Shown here one piece after another: positions 5,874 through 13,627 of a stretch of DNA of 30,798 bases; positions within the stretch are counted from its first letter, which is position 1; every line of letters begins with the position of its first letter. A model generated the notes under the pieces. That model made no database searches. It was not told where the DNA came from and saw nothing but the letters and a program-made list of their open reading frames with translations. Origin of the DNA: a virus; IMG/VR virus record IMGVR_UViG_3300029267_002725, positions 1-30,798 of that record. The stretch is one strand, 5' to 3'. The position numbers and the translations under genes were made by a program.

Positions 5874-6120
5874 CACTACTCCTTTTGGGTGCATCTATGT
5901 AGCGCCAGACCGCAGTAAGCTCTGCTTTGATTGCAGCTAGGGCTACTGTATTTTCTTTAATATCTCGTCGAAGAGGTTCAAAGGATCCTCTTAGTTCTGA
6001 AACATCTTTACCCGTGGTTTTAAGATCTGACTTTATGCCATCAAAATAGGATTTAATGAAGTAGACTATTAAAGCCACCCCCACCCCGAGAGCCACCGAT
6101 CTTATAAGTTGTTCATCCAT
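5830..6120 (-). CDS. Single-pass membrane protein, 96 aa, holin- or spanin-like
   Basis: The N-terminus has one transmembrane helix (about residues 8-24, SVALGVGVALIVYFIKS) followed by a long charged helix with heptad-like spacing (SDLKTTGKDVSELRGSFEPL). This layout, an N-terminal anchor and a periplasmic or cytoplasmic coiled helix, is shared by many small phage proteins including inner spanin subunits and class III-like holins. A spanin would need a partner lipoprotein, and none is seen. It lies directly downstream of the permuted NlpC/P60 gene. The lysis role is inferred from position and topology. Confidence 0.7.
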   Translation of the reverse strand: MDEQLIRSVALGVGVALIVYFIKSYFDGIKSDLKTTGKDVSELRGSFEPLRRDIKENTVALAAIKAELTAVWRYIDAPKRSSDASDANKNGPGYPD

Positions 6121-6122
6121 GG

Positions 6123-6659
6123 TTAGATTATAGCACAGTCGACAAGAAACTTGCAGCAGCTAAGCTCTTCGTAAAGGTCATGAGGTTTAAGCATTGATGT
6201 GTTATCTACGTTAGGGAACGATACATTTTTTGAAAATTCTAATCCAGCAAGGGTAGAATAAACTTCTGTACATAGGTAGTAATCTTTAGACTGCCAGAGG
6301 TTTTTCTTTGATATCTTTAGGTTAAAGAGTTTATTGCCCAGAATATTAAATGCCCAGAACAGGTAAGCCCCGTAATCATAGCCCTTTTTATAGGCCCCTG
6401 AAATTAGCGCCTGGTAGACGTTCTCTTCTTCTCTAAGGGTTAGCCTATCCTTAAATTCAAGCCTGTGGACGACCTTATTCTTTTTGACAAAATTTGAGTA
6501 AAAATCTATATGACACCCCATAAAGTCAGAGTGAAATATAATCCCCGAAGGTTGATCTAAATCAAATCCGATAGCAAAGTGGGAACAGTCTGTATTTAAG
6601 CCCCATTTAGTTAGGGCCGAAAAAGGGAGACTGCTCGTTGTGAATAAAAATGAAATCAA
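6123..6659 (-). CDS. Permuted NlpC/P60-like (papain-fold) protein, 178 aa
   Basis: The order of motifs matches circularly permuted NlpC/P60 enzymes of the YiiX/YaeF kind: first SHFAIGF with H27, later YYLCTEV with C130 in the place of the usual CSE(L)V cysteine, and a conserved proline-containing end (PHDLYEE). In the family the histidine and the late cysteine form the active site, which acts on peptide or amide bonds of cell wall or lipid substrates. No signal peptide is convincing, although the first residues are hydrophobic. It sits among minor virion and membrane-protein genes, so it may be a virion-associated or lysis hydrolase. It is distinct from the classical NlpC/P60 gene at 18828-19244. 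Confidence 0.6.
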   Translation of the reverse strand: MISFLFTTSSLPFSALTKWGLNTDCSHFAIGFDLDQPSGIIFHSDFMGCHIDFYSNFVKKNKVVHRLEFKDRLTLREEENVYQALISGAYKKGYDYGAYLFWAFNILGNKLFNLKISKKNLWQSKDYYLCTEVYSTLAGLEFSKNVSFPNVDNTSMLKPHDLYEELSCCKFLVDCAII

Positions 6660-7339
6660 AGTTTTTTGCTCATAAAGTAGTTTACTAGGACCGACCTCTC
6701 GGACCCTGTATTAGCTGCATGGTAGGTAATCCGCATATAAAGACCTGCGCTGATCTTAGCATTAAGAGGGTATGTGTTCATTACGTTAACTACTGGGTTA
6801 CTGCCAGTACATGTAATCCAGTGCTTTTCAACGTAGGTTGCTACCGTAGGCCAGTCTTCACAAAGAGCTGATCTGTACGCTGAAGGAATTACACTATCCT
6901 TATCATATATACAGGCAGTCATATAATCGCCAAATTCAGCATTCTTTGCGATTACTTCCCCACCATACACATAGCGCTCGACGTCTACCTCGTAGTCGAT
7001 ATGCTCTGAGTCATCTATCGAAACAGCAACGGCCTCATCAGTGCCTGTGAATTTAGACCTATACGTCGGTTCAGCAAAGGGAGGAGTTTTTTCAATCTCC
7101 ATCAAGTGTGGCATATAACACTTAAGCCAATCTATTTGGTCGGAGGTGCCTGAGATTGCGCCGTCTTCTCCGTGGATCTCAAAGTCTTCTGCAACAATAG
7201 CTGCAAGAACAAGGTCTGCACTTGCCCACGATACCCTTGCACTATCGGCTATGGTATATATTTCGTCGATAGCGAATTCATGCCCGTGAAGCGTAGTAAT
7301 AGATCCACTAATATTCTTGATCTTGCACGTTGTAAACAT
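6656..7339 (-). CDS. Minor virion protein, unknown, 227 aa
   Basis: This protein of the leftward block begins with a beta-rich segment (CKIKNISGSITTLHGHEFAIDEIYTI) and continues with acidic, beta-type sequence to a C-terminal end rich in aromatic residues and N-Y-F-M. No catalytic motif is visible. It is joined by a 1-bp stop/start overlap to the gene before it and by a 4-bp overlap to the gene after it, so it is translated as part of the same chain of virion genes. Tail or capsid accessory role inferred from position. Confidence 0.7.
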   Translation of the reverse strand: MFTTCKIKNISGSITTLHGHEFAIDEIYTIADSARVSWASADLVLAAIVAEDFEIHGEDGAISGTSDQIDWLKCYMPHLMEIEKTPPFAEPTYRSKFTGTDEAVAVSIDDSEHIDYEVDVERYVYGGEVIAKNAEFGDYMTACIYDKDSVIPSAYRSALCEDWPTVATYVEKHWITCTGSNPVVNVMNTYPLNAKISAGLYMRITYHAANTGSERSVLVNYFMSKKL

Positions 7340-7818
7340 TACACCACCGCCTGAAAAAACATAACTACGGTTAGGTCTGAAGCATTTGTACCTTGGTCAA
7401 TATATTTTAAATCAAGTGAATCACCTGCATCAAATGCATCTGTAAGACCTGTAATAATACCCGATTTAGCAGTTCCACTTCTAATCTCGCGAGTAGCGTA
7501 CTTAGTTGTAGTCCTACCATTTTTATAAAATTCAGCATCAAAGTCAACAGACGTACGGGTATTTGCCCACGAAAATTCCCTAAGCTCACATTTAATAGGA
7601 ATTAAAATTGATGAATCAGGAGTAAGATTTGAATAAGTTATCCAATCCCCGTTTGACATACTGCCGTTCATTAAAAGCATTGTGGGAAACCTTGGAAGAG
7701 ATATTGCTGTGGTTAAGCTTTCTTCAACCGCTCCTTGCAGGTCTTCCGACTCATACCCATTAGTATCATTATCAAATGGGATTGCTCGCGCCACAAGTGT
7801 TTGAAGCCAGTTACTCAA
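7339..7818 (-). CDS. Minor virion protein, unknown, 159 aa
   Basis: The sequence is beta-rich with many threonines and serines and a final DLTVVMFFQAVV strand. This looks like a jelly-roll or receptor-associated virion protein rather than an enzyme. The N-terminal part (NGYESEDLQGAVEE) resembles a short linker found at the start of phage appendage proteins. It overlaps the neighbours by four and one base. Exact role unknown. Confidence 0.7.
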   Translation of the reverse strand: MSNWLQTLVARAIPFDNDTNGYESEDLQGAVEESLTTAISLPRFPTMLLMNGSMSNGDWITYSNLTPDSSILIPIKCELREFSWANTRTSVDFDAEFYKNGRTTTKYATREIRSGTAKSGIITGLTDAFDAGDSLDLKYIDQGTNASDLTVVMFFQAVV

Positions 7819-8114
7819 GCAAGCTCTCCAATCCTAACTTCTTTACCGCTGCCTGTAGCAACCAAGTAAACAGAAACTTCAGGGCCTATAGGTAGCATCA
7901 AAAACTGATCCTTAAATAGTTCTGTACCTGTAGAAGTTGTAACCCCTGAGGTATAGCCCCAAAAAACACCGGTATCTTTTGGCTGCATCGTCACTGCCTG
8001 TCTAAGATCCATAGGGGATGCCCCTACCTTTAACTCTACTGCGGAAGTACCTACAGTAAGAGAGGCTTGGTTGCCATCCGAGTTAAGGACGTCGATAAAA
8101 TTTAAGTTACTCAT
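7815..8114 (-). CDS. Decoration-like virion protein, 99 aa
   Basis: The protein has the beta-sandwich pattern of small phage decoration proteins: a first strand (SAVELKVG), PMDLRQAVTMQPKDTGVFWGY, then a variable loop and a final strand pair (VYLVATGSGKEVRIGELA). The same order of elements is seen in the products at 8394-9074, 9136-9456 and 9453-10031. No catalytic residues. Its place at the end of this group and the ATGA overlaps support a structural role. Confidence 0.7.
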   Translation of the reverse strand: MSNLNFIDVLNSDGNQASLTVGTSAVELKVGASPMDLRQAVTMQPKDTGVFWGYTSGVTTSTGTELFKDQFLMLPIGPEVSVYLVATGSGKEVRIGELA

Positions 8115-8353
8115 TTTTTAGCCTTAGGCTTTTTCACAAGTTTAGGTGGCTTAGGTGGTTTAAGTACTTCTTTAAGCTCCATGATATGATCATCGACTTT
8201 CTTTTGAAAAGAGTGCATAAAATTATAGTGGCCTGTTAGCTTAACTACGTCCTTACTATTTAGGCCATTCCATGTCGCTCTGTTAAAAACAAAGTTAAAA
8301 AAGTCTGCTAACTTTTGTGCTTCTTGCTCGGTGAATGTAAGTTGTTCGGTCAT
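8111..8353 (-). CDS. Small helical protein with lysine/proline tail, 80 aa
   Basis: Residues 1-60 are predicted helical (TFTEQEAQKLADFFNFVFNR), and the last 20 are a basic proline-lysine repeat (PPKPPKLVKKPKAKK). Start ATG 8353 has GAGGGG upstream. It is the first gene after a strong terminator, with no room for a separate promoter, so it depends on readthrough. The segment IMELKEVLKPPK is similar, also at DNA level, to the start of the 19-residue ORF at 9086-9145. Function unknown. Confidence 0.65.
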   Translation of the reverse strand: MTEQLTFTEQEAQKLADFFNFVFNRATWNGLNSKDVVKLTGHYNFMHSFQKKVDDHIMELKEVLKPPKPPKLVKKPKAKK

Positions 8354-8363
8354 AACCCCTCTT

Positions 8364-8386
8364 AAAAAGGCCAGCCTAAGCTGGCC
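8364..8386 (-). terminator. Rho-independent terminator inside the late operon
   Basis: On the minus strand GGCCAGC-TTAG-GCTGGCC forms a perfect 7-bp GC-rich stem with a four-base loop and is followed at once by TTTTT (complement of 8364-8368). It lies 8 bases after the stop of the gene at 8394-9074 and 11 bases before the start of the next gene. Confidence 0.85.
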
Positions 8387-8393
8387 CCACTGT

Positions 8394-9074
8394 TTAGGAT
8401 AGTTCCATTACTCTATAGTCTTCTGCTGAAGCGCCTGTTCCACCGATAAACTGTGCTGCCACTGCCGGCCCTATGCGCCAAACTTGCTGCATCTGTGAAT
8501 CAAGAGGAAAGCCATTAGCAACAGTAACGCCGGTCTTACCAAAATAACCACGCTTGTTTCCATTGTTAGCCACTGCTAAGTACTTACGATTTGCAAGTGC
8601 AGAAGCAACAACATTAACTGCTGTAGTAGATACCGCTGTTGCAGTATTTTCAATAGCTGTGTTTGCAATTCCGTCGTCTACGTCGATGTCATTAGTAACA
8701 TTAACATCTAGGCTGCCTGTAGTTGAGCCGATTGCATTTCCAGCGCCGTCGTGTGTCCAAGATTCTACTGAATCGGTAGCTGCAGCTAGATCTCTAATGT
8801 CGAGGTCAGTAGCAGTTACTATTGCATTGAGAGAGCCATCTGCGTTAACTGCTAAAAAGTCAGTGCCATCGCCAATCTTAATACTATCACTGACGTGAGT
8901 CAGATCTCTAATATCAAGGTCTGCTACCGAGCCAATATCGACTTTAAGTGCGTCTGATACGTGCCCGATAGGCGTTCCGTCGTCCCCGGCCAAGACATGA
9001 GAACCGACAGTAGAACTAGCGGCAATCGTGTTAGCATCGGTAGGATCATAGACTAATCTGTTAGTAACACCCAT
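8394..9074 (-). CDS. Virion protein with internal repeats and decoration-like C-terminus, 226 aa
   Basis: The N-terminal two thirds contain two copies of a DLDIRDL unit (residues 52-58 and 90-96), each followed by S(D/V)S-type linkers and a V-N-x-D-G-S-L strand, typical of repetitive phage appendage sequences. The C-terminal 65 residues (NRKYLAVANNGNKRGYFG, then GVTVANGFPL) have the decoration-protein pattern shared with the neighbouring small genes. This suggests a stalk of repeats carrying a beta-sandwich head. Start ATG 9074 follows AAAGGAG at good spacing. A terminator follows it, so the upstream genes including this one are probably made in larger amount. Confidence 0.75.
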   Translation of the reverse strand: MGVTNRLVYDPTDANTIAASSTVGSHVLAGDDGTPIGHVSDALKVDIGSVADLDIRDLTHVSDSIKIGDGTDFLAVNADGSLNAIVTATDLDIRDLAAATDSVESWTHDGAGNAIGSTTGSLDVNVTNDIDVDDGIANTAIENTATAVSTTAVNVVASALANRKYLAVANNGNKRGYFGKTGVTVANGFPLDSQMQQVWRIGPAVAAQFIGGTGASAEDYRVMELS

Positions 9075-9085
9075 TTGATACTCCT

Positions 9086-9145
9086 TTACATGGATTTAAA
9101 GATATAAGCCTTCTTCGGCTGATTTAAAAAGTTCTTTAGCTCCAT
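9086..9145 (-). CDS. Microprotein, 19 aa, with very strong ribosome binding site
   Basis: On the minus strand GGAGGTGATATC leads to ATG at 9143-9145, followed by 19 codons and TAA (9086-9088). The Shine-Dalgarno sequence is the best match in this part of the window. The frame fills the gap between the genes at 9136-9456 (10-bp overlap) and 8394-9074. The peptide MELKNFLNQPKKAYIFKSM is basic and helical. It resembles the IMELKEVLKPPK part of the 80-residue protein encoded at 8111-8353, with near-identical DNA over about 19 bases. It may be a real microprotein, a coupling peptide for the next gene, or the relic of a duplication. Confidence 0.5.
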   Translation of the reverse strand: MELKNFLNQPKKAYIFKSM

Positions 9146-9456
9146 GATATCACCTCCAGGGTTTGCGCTGCTATAGGTGACTGCATATATAGAATTATCT
9201 GAGTATTTACGTTTATCTCTGTTTCATCATAGGAGCAAGCGGGTGGAATAGTCCAATATTTTGTAGCAGATTCTCCCAGTGTATAGCTGATCTTAAGAAG
9301 GCCTGCTCCTCTATTCTTAAGGCTAAACCGCTTAGTTCCTGCTGGAAATGAGTAGGGCTGCTCAACGTTAGCAAGGCCCGTCGTGAAATTATCGATCGAC
9401 GGGGTAGATACCACGTTAGTGTTCTGAGCTCCTGCACTTCCAACAATATTTGTCAT
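9136..9456 (-). CDS. Decoration-like virion protein, 106 aa
   Basis: Residues 40-106 follow the same pattern as the end of the 192-residue protein before it: a strand with KRFSLKNRGAGLLKISYTLG, then a W-T-I-P-P turn, an acidic stretch and a last pair of strands with ILYMQSP and LEVISWS. The first 40 residues are polar and unique. It overlaps the previous gene by 4 bp and is likely a small capsid or tail decoration protein. No enzyme motif. Confidence 0.7.
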   Translation of the reverse strand: MTNIVGSAGAQNTNVVSTPSIDNFTTGLANVEQPYSFPAGTKRFSLKNRGAGLLKISYTLGESATKYWTIPPACSYDETEINVNTQIILYMQSPIAAQTLEVISWS

Positions 9457-10031
9457 GAAATTTCTTCCACTAATATATCAACATTACCCGATGCACTTTT
9501 GGCATATATTGATATTGAATCGGTAATATCATAAAAGCGTTCGCCGCCTGGAGGTATACTCATGCCTTCAAAGGTAGCTACACCGATGTCATAATTTATT
9601 TTGATTTCTTGTGTACTTTGATTTTGGATTGATATTGCATTCCTATTGGCCAAGGGCGTAGTGGGTAATTCTACCCACGTAGAATTACCTATTAACATTT
9701 TGGTAACTTTTCCAGCTACCCTAAGACCGGATGGGTATAATACCCCAGTGACAGTTTCACCTGGAAATGTTACACCGCCAGGTGCCCCAAAGTAAGCTGC
9801 CCGGTTATCCCATATGCAGTTCCATTTGGCATGGTTTGCAAATTCGGTAACAATCTTTGAGCCATCGAAAGTCTGTCTTTCAATCTGCCAAAGAGGCTCT
9901 GACGTTGAGGTGGTAAACAGCGGGGTTTTACCGATATACACCGAAGACGTATCTGTCCACCTATCCTCAATAATAAAGAGGATTGGGTCATTACGCCTTA
10001 GATGCTCTACATGTGCTGAGCCTGCTACCAC
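9453..10031 (-). CDS. Decoration-like virion protein, 192 aa
   Basis: The C-terminal domain (about residues 125-192) contains NAISIQNQSTQEIKINYDIG, a G-M-S-I-P-P-G-G turn and a final SISIYAKSASGNVDILVEEIS, the hallmark order of this family of small phage beta-sandwich proteins. The N-terminal 120 residues form another beta-rich domain with several aromatic residues. It is paralogous at its C-terminus to the 106-residue protein that follows. Start/stop overlaps with both neighbours support co-translation. Confidence 0.7.
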   Translation of the reverse strand: MVAGSAHVEHLRRNDPILFIIEDRWTDTSSVYIGKTPLFTTSTSEPLWQIERQTFDGSKIVTEFANHAKWNCIWDNRAAYFGAPGGVTFPGETVTGVLYPSGLRVAGKVTKMLIGNSTWVELPTTPLANRNAISIQNQSTQEIKINYDIGVATFEGMSIPPGGERFYDITDSISIYAKSASGNVDILVEEIS

Positions 10032-10246
10032 TAGTACTCCTCAGCAGCCTTTTCACTAGCTACTGCTCTTAGATCTGCAAGTGATTCAATTGACTTTACC
10101 TTAGACTTCATACGTCTTTGGACTATCTTAAGCAGTGCGCTGTCCTCTTTAATGGCCTCGGCCTTTTCAAGAACATCAATCATTGCGTCGAGCTCATCCT
10201 CGGTAAATTCATCCTGAGCCGGGTCGATGTCTGCAATTTGCATCAC
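10031..10246 (-). CDS. Small helical protein, 71 aa, paralogue of the preceding gene
   Basis: The protein is highly charged and helical. Residues 27-67 (EKAEAIKEDSALLKIVQRRM, then SIESLADLRAVASEK) align without gaps with residues 33-75 of the 80-residue protein encoded just upstream, ending in the shared S-L-x-D-L-R-x-V-A motif. The two genes are tandem duplicates that have diverged. Role unknown; the position after the ejection proteins suggests a virion-assembly helper. Confidence 0.7.
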   Translation of the reverse strand: MMQIADIDPAQDEFTEDELDAMIDVLEKAEAIKEDSALLKIVQRRMKSKVKSIESLADLRAVASEKAAEEY

Positions 10247-10485
10247 TCTTCCTCTTTTTTAATCTTTTTATTGGCTACTTCTCTCAGATCATCAAGTGAA
10301 GAGATTTTAGAAAAGGCCTTAGCTTTTTTGGCCATCATGGGCTTAACCAGTGCCATTTTATCTTTATCAGCTTTAATCTCTTCCGCTTCGACAAGAGTTC
10401 TGCACCAAGATTCGATTTCCCACTTATCGGGTGTATCTTTCTTCTCACCCTCTTTAACTGGAGTTGCATCTATCTTTACTTCCAT
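10243..10485 (-). CDS. Small helical protein, 80 aa, tandem paralogue
   Basis: It has a lysine-rich N-terminus (EGEKKDTPDKWEIESWC), then the helical unit shared with the next gene (VEAEEIKADKDKMALVKPMM, SSLDDLREVANKK). It is linked to the preceding ejection-protein gene by a TAATG overlap and to its paralogue by a 4-bp overlap. No known domain. It could be a small internal head protein or a chaperone; this is only context. Confidence 0.7.
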   Translation of the reverse strand: MEVKIDATPVKEGEKKDTPDKWEIESWCRTLVEAEEIKADKDKMALVKPMMAKKAKAFSKISSLDDLREVANKKIKKEEE

Positions 10486-12308
10486 TATGGCCTATCTCCT
10501 TGTCTAAGTCCCATCCAAGCGCTTTTAGCAGCAGTGTTAGGGATGGACACCGGACCTATGTCTTTAACTTTACCAAGCCCCTGCCCAAATTTATAATATT
10601 GTTTCATAGCTCTCGGACCGCCTAGTGCAAGGCCAGCCCCAGCTCCTAATAGTCCACCTAAATATCCACCACCCTCACCCGAGAAAAGATTGGACATGGC
10701 CATATACCCTGCTGCTGTACCAAGGCCTGCAGCCGCCCCACCCCTTAGGGTTGCTGTTACACTATCACTGCTCTTTGCTAAAAGGCCCGGAAAGCCTATC
10801 TGCTCAGAAGCCTTTAAAAGATCTGCTGTTTCACGAATATCAGTCTCTAGCATTTCATCGATAGCCCCTGCGTCTACCCTAGCTGATTTTTTACGAGGAG
10901 AAGTAATACCTCTCACTCCAGCGTAAGGATCCTTAAGCATCTTACCTGCAGATTCTTCCAGCGTTGTAGCCACCGAGTAGGCTTTACTATTATCCTCAAA
11001 AACTTTACCGAGCTCTTTCTTTAATTGGTCATTAATGCTTTTGGCTGCTTTTCGGGTTGATCCTATGGTAGCCTTACTAGCTACTGCTTTTGATTTAGGA
11101 CCTACCGGCGTTAGAAGCCCAGCTTTTTCCACCTTACCTAAATTAGATAGGGTTTGCTTTAGCCTCCATGCTACTTCTGCAGGAGCTTCAAGCATTGTGG
11201 CTGAGGCCCCTGTGTCAGTTGTATGTATAAAAGGTGCAAGTGCACTTTGAGCTTCTTCGAGAGAAGCTCGGTTAAATTCTGTGTTACCCCCATCCTTATC
11301 AAGAAGCCTTGTGTAATCATCAATATTTTTCTTCAATGCTTCAATACCAGGACGGACGTTAACAAGCGCCTCACTATTCACCGCAATATCTTCTATCTTT
11401 GCCCCAGCCTCCTGCTTGACGGCCATCATCTTATCGGCTACTTCTTCCTTCAGCTCATTAAGACGTCCCACCATTTCGACGTCAGGCATGGCTGCAACTT
11501 CCTCTGCCTTTTGGATATTACCCGGTTTACGCGCCCATTTAAGAACCCCACGGTCTATCCCAGAAAGAGCCTCAGCACCTAGATCCCTTAATGCCTCAGT
11601 ACCAGCCCAAGCATGTCCTATTGCCCCTCTTTGAGCTCTAGCCAATTGCTGGGCAGCCTCAGAGGAAAGTCCCTTCTTAGCAGCATACTTTAAAGCTCTT
11701 CCACCTGTACCAAATAGTAAAGGACTGGCCCCTCCAGTAGCTGCAGAAACCCCTAGCATAGTAGGGTCTATTCCACCTACCCCTAAGTATTTACCTATCC
11801 CTTGTCTAGCAGCCTCAATCCCACCTGAAGCTAAGCCACCTGCAACTACCGCTCCGCCTAAAGCACCTGGTATTGCCCCTGGGCCTGTAGGTGCGGTCGC
11901 AAGACCTCCAGCAATACCACCGGCTGCAGTAGCTGCTGTTTCAAGGGCCATCGCGGGGACGTCCCAGCCTACATCTAAAATATCTTTGGAAAATTCGTAA
12001 GGGCCTTGGAAACCCTCAGGGTCTAGTACTCTATACTGAGTAGCCCCTGGGCTTTTGATAAGTATTCTGCCCGCGTCATTAGACTTAACCTCTAGCTCTG
12101 GGTGCTGCTCCTGAAGATACTTAACAGCCCCCGCAGGGTCATTGGAAAAATATTTGATCTTGAGGCGGTCTGCTAAAGTTACATCAGGGTGCTGCTCCTC
12201 GAGTATTTCGTCGTCAAGCTGCGTTGTCTGTACGCCTGCAGTTCCGTCGTAACTTTCCCACGGAGGAGTTGCCTCTTTTACTGGTTTATACTGCTCCCAA
12301 GGTTCCAT
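10485..12308 (-). CDS. Large internal virion / DNA ejection protein, 607 aa
   Basis: Two near-identical short motifs open the protein (PWEQYKP and PWESYDG), a start often seen in phage internal proteins. Two glycine/alanine-rich hydrophobic regions follow, one at about residues 118-170 and one near residues 520-570, able to insert in a membrane. Between them lie long charged helices (KEEVADKMMAVKQEAG and others). This layout of glycine-zipper membrane segments and coiled helices is typical of podovirus proteins ejected with the DNA to build a channel across the cell envelope. It is grouped with three similar genes upstream. No lytic transglycosylase motif was seen. Confidence 0.75.
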   Translation of the reverse strand: MEPWEQYKPVKEATPPWESYDGTAGVQTTQLDDEILEEQHPDVTLADRLKIKYFSNDPAGAVKYLQEQHPELEVKSNDAGRILIKSPGATQYRVLDPEGFQGPYEFSKDILDVGWDVPAMALETAATAAGGIAGGLATAPTGPGAIPGALGGAVVAGGLASGGIEAARQGIGKYLGVGGIDPTMLGVSAATGGASPLLFGTGGRALKYAAKKGLSSEAAQQLARAQRGAIGHAWAGTEALRDLGAEALSGIDRGVLKWARKPGNIQKAEEVAAMPDVEMVGRLNELKEEVADKMMAVKQEAGAKIEDIAVNSEALVNVRPGIEALKKNIDDYTRLLDKDGGNTEFNRASLEEAQSALAPFIHTTDTGASATMLEAPAEVAWRLKQTLSNLGKVEKAGLLTPVGPKSKAVASKATIGSTRKAAKSINDQLKKELGKVFEDNSKAYSVATTLEESAGKMLKDPYAGVRGITSPRKKSARVDAGAIDEMLETDIRETADLLKASEQIGFPGLLAKSSDSVTATLRGGAAAGLGTAAGYMAMSNLFSGEGGGYLGGLLGAGAGLALGGPRAMKQYYKFGQGLGKVKDIGPVSIPNTAAKSAWMGLRQGDRP

Positions 12309-13618
12309 TAGTCAACCTTTTCCCAATTTGCTTTGTTTCCAGCGCCACCGCCTTTGTAACGATACCCACCCTGTATAGTCCCTACAGGAGGCTCTTTAGG
12401 TCCCTGTGGCTTAGCTTTTATCACCCCAAGGCTTCTAGCTCTTCTATCCCAGTCATTTAATATTTGGTCGGTGCGCCCATACCCACCAAATGCTTTTTGG
12501 ACATTTGATTTATTCAGAGAATAATCTTGTATTGCGTTTTCTTTAATAACCTTGGCGGCGTTTTTAATACCTTTAACCCCGCCTGTAAAACCAAACTTAC
12601 TGCCTACATAACCTGTGATTGACGTCGCAGGCTTCATACTTTCCAAAAGGATACCTAAGTCAGGACCTGCTAGAGCTCCTAAATTCTTAGCCTCTTTAAA
12701 GGAGGTCTTAAGATCCGAGTAGGCTGCATCTAAGGTATCTTTGTCAGCCCCAATAGGAGAAAGACCTAACTTATCTACTAAGGCTATATACCCATCAAGT
12801 GCTGAGTTAAATGATATAATACCACCAATTGTCTTAGCTCCTGTACTCTTAAGAAGCTTATCTGCAAGCGCTGTTTCATCCACTGACTTACCTTTTGTTT
12901 TAGCCGCCGCCGCAGGTGGATTCTTAATAGTTATACTAGGGGCAATCTGCTGAGTATCTTGCTTACCCTGCTCAGAACCGTAGGTTATTTGGCCTTGGTA
13001 CTTCAGAGCGTTGATAAGATCGATATCCCTACCATAAAGGCCCCACTGCTGTCGGTTAAGACCTGACTGCAGTTCTCTTTCGATCTCTGCTAACTGATCC
13101 TTATTAAGTGGTGGTTGATACCCCTCACTTAAATTACTTCCAAACCAAGTATCCGCTAAATTCATCAAGGGTGCTAGGTTCAGGTCTGGGTCTTCCTTCT
13201 GTGCACGTATATCCTCAACAGCTTCCATCTGATCTGCCATACCGGCTACTGTGGATGTCCTTGCCTCAAGTGGAGAATCCTCAACATAACTCTTAAGAAG
13301 CTCATAGTCTGAAAATGAAGTAGGGACACTAGTCTTGGATCCCTGAGTATTTACATAGTTCTGCATCAGCTTCTTAAGGGAATCTACCTTAGCTGTTGCT
13401 GGAGTTTTTTGGGCCTGGATTGTGCGTATTGCACTTTCAAGTTCGGCCTCAGGGTCAAAAGACCTACCTGCACCGGATGTATAAGGACTAAGGGCCTCTA
13501 AATCACCCATGGCTTTTTGGTTTGCACCTGGAGTGTCAAAGCCCAACTTTTGGTATGTCTGCATCCTTCTCTTTAAAAGAGCTGGATCATCTTGGATTGT
13601 TGGAATACGAGTTCCCAT
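12308..13618 (-). CDS. Internal virion / ejection protein, 436 aa
   Basis: The protein is helical, rich in alanine, glutamine and lysine, with few cysteines, and has a basic glycine-rich C-terminus (GGYRYKGGGAGNK). A central segment (AAAAKTKGKSVDETALADKLL) looks like a flexible linker between two helical parts. It is joined to the 607-residue ejection protein by a TAATG overlap. By position (third of four genes after the tail adaptor) it corresponds to the internal core proteins of T7- and P22-type phages. No sequence family is recognised. Confidence 0.65.
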   Translation of the reverse strand: MGTRIPTIQDDPALLKRRMQTYQKLGFDTPGANQKAMGDLEALSPYTSGAGRSFDPEAELESAIRTIQAQKTPATAKVDSLKKLMQNYVNTQGSKTSVPTSFSDYELLKSYVEDSPLEARTSTVAGMADQMEAVEDIRAQKEDPDLNLAPLMNLADTWFGSNLSEGYQPPLNKDQLAEIERELQSGLNRQQWGLYGRDIDLINALKYQGQITYGSEQGKQDTQQIAPSITIKNPPAAAAKTKGKSVDETALADKLLKSTGAKTIGGIISFNSALDGYIALVDKLGLSPIGADKDTLDAAYSDLKTSFKEAKNLGALAGPDLGILLESMKPATSITGYVGSKFGFTGGVKGIKNAAKVIKENAIQDYSLNKSNVQKAFGGYGRTDQILNDWDRRARSLGVIKAKPQGPKEPPVGTIQGGYRYKGGGAGNKANWEKVD

Positions 13619-13627
13619 GTCTACCCC

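Noticed and set aside
9106-9121. Terminator hairpin AGCC-TTCTTC-GGCT before the 226-residue gene
   Set aside because: The stem is only 4-5 bp without a proper U-run, and it lies inside the 19-codon ORF.
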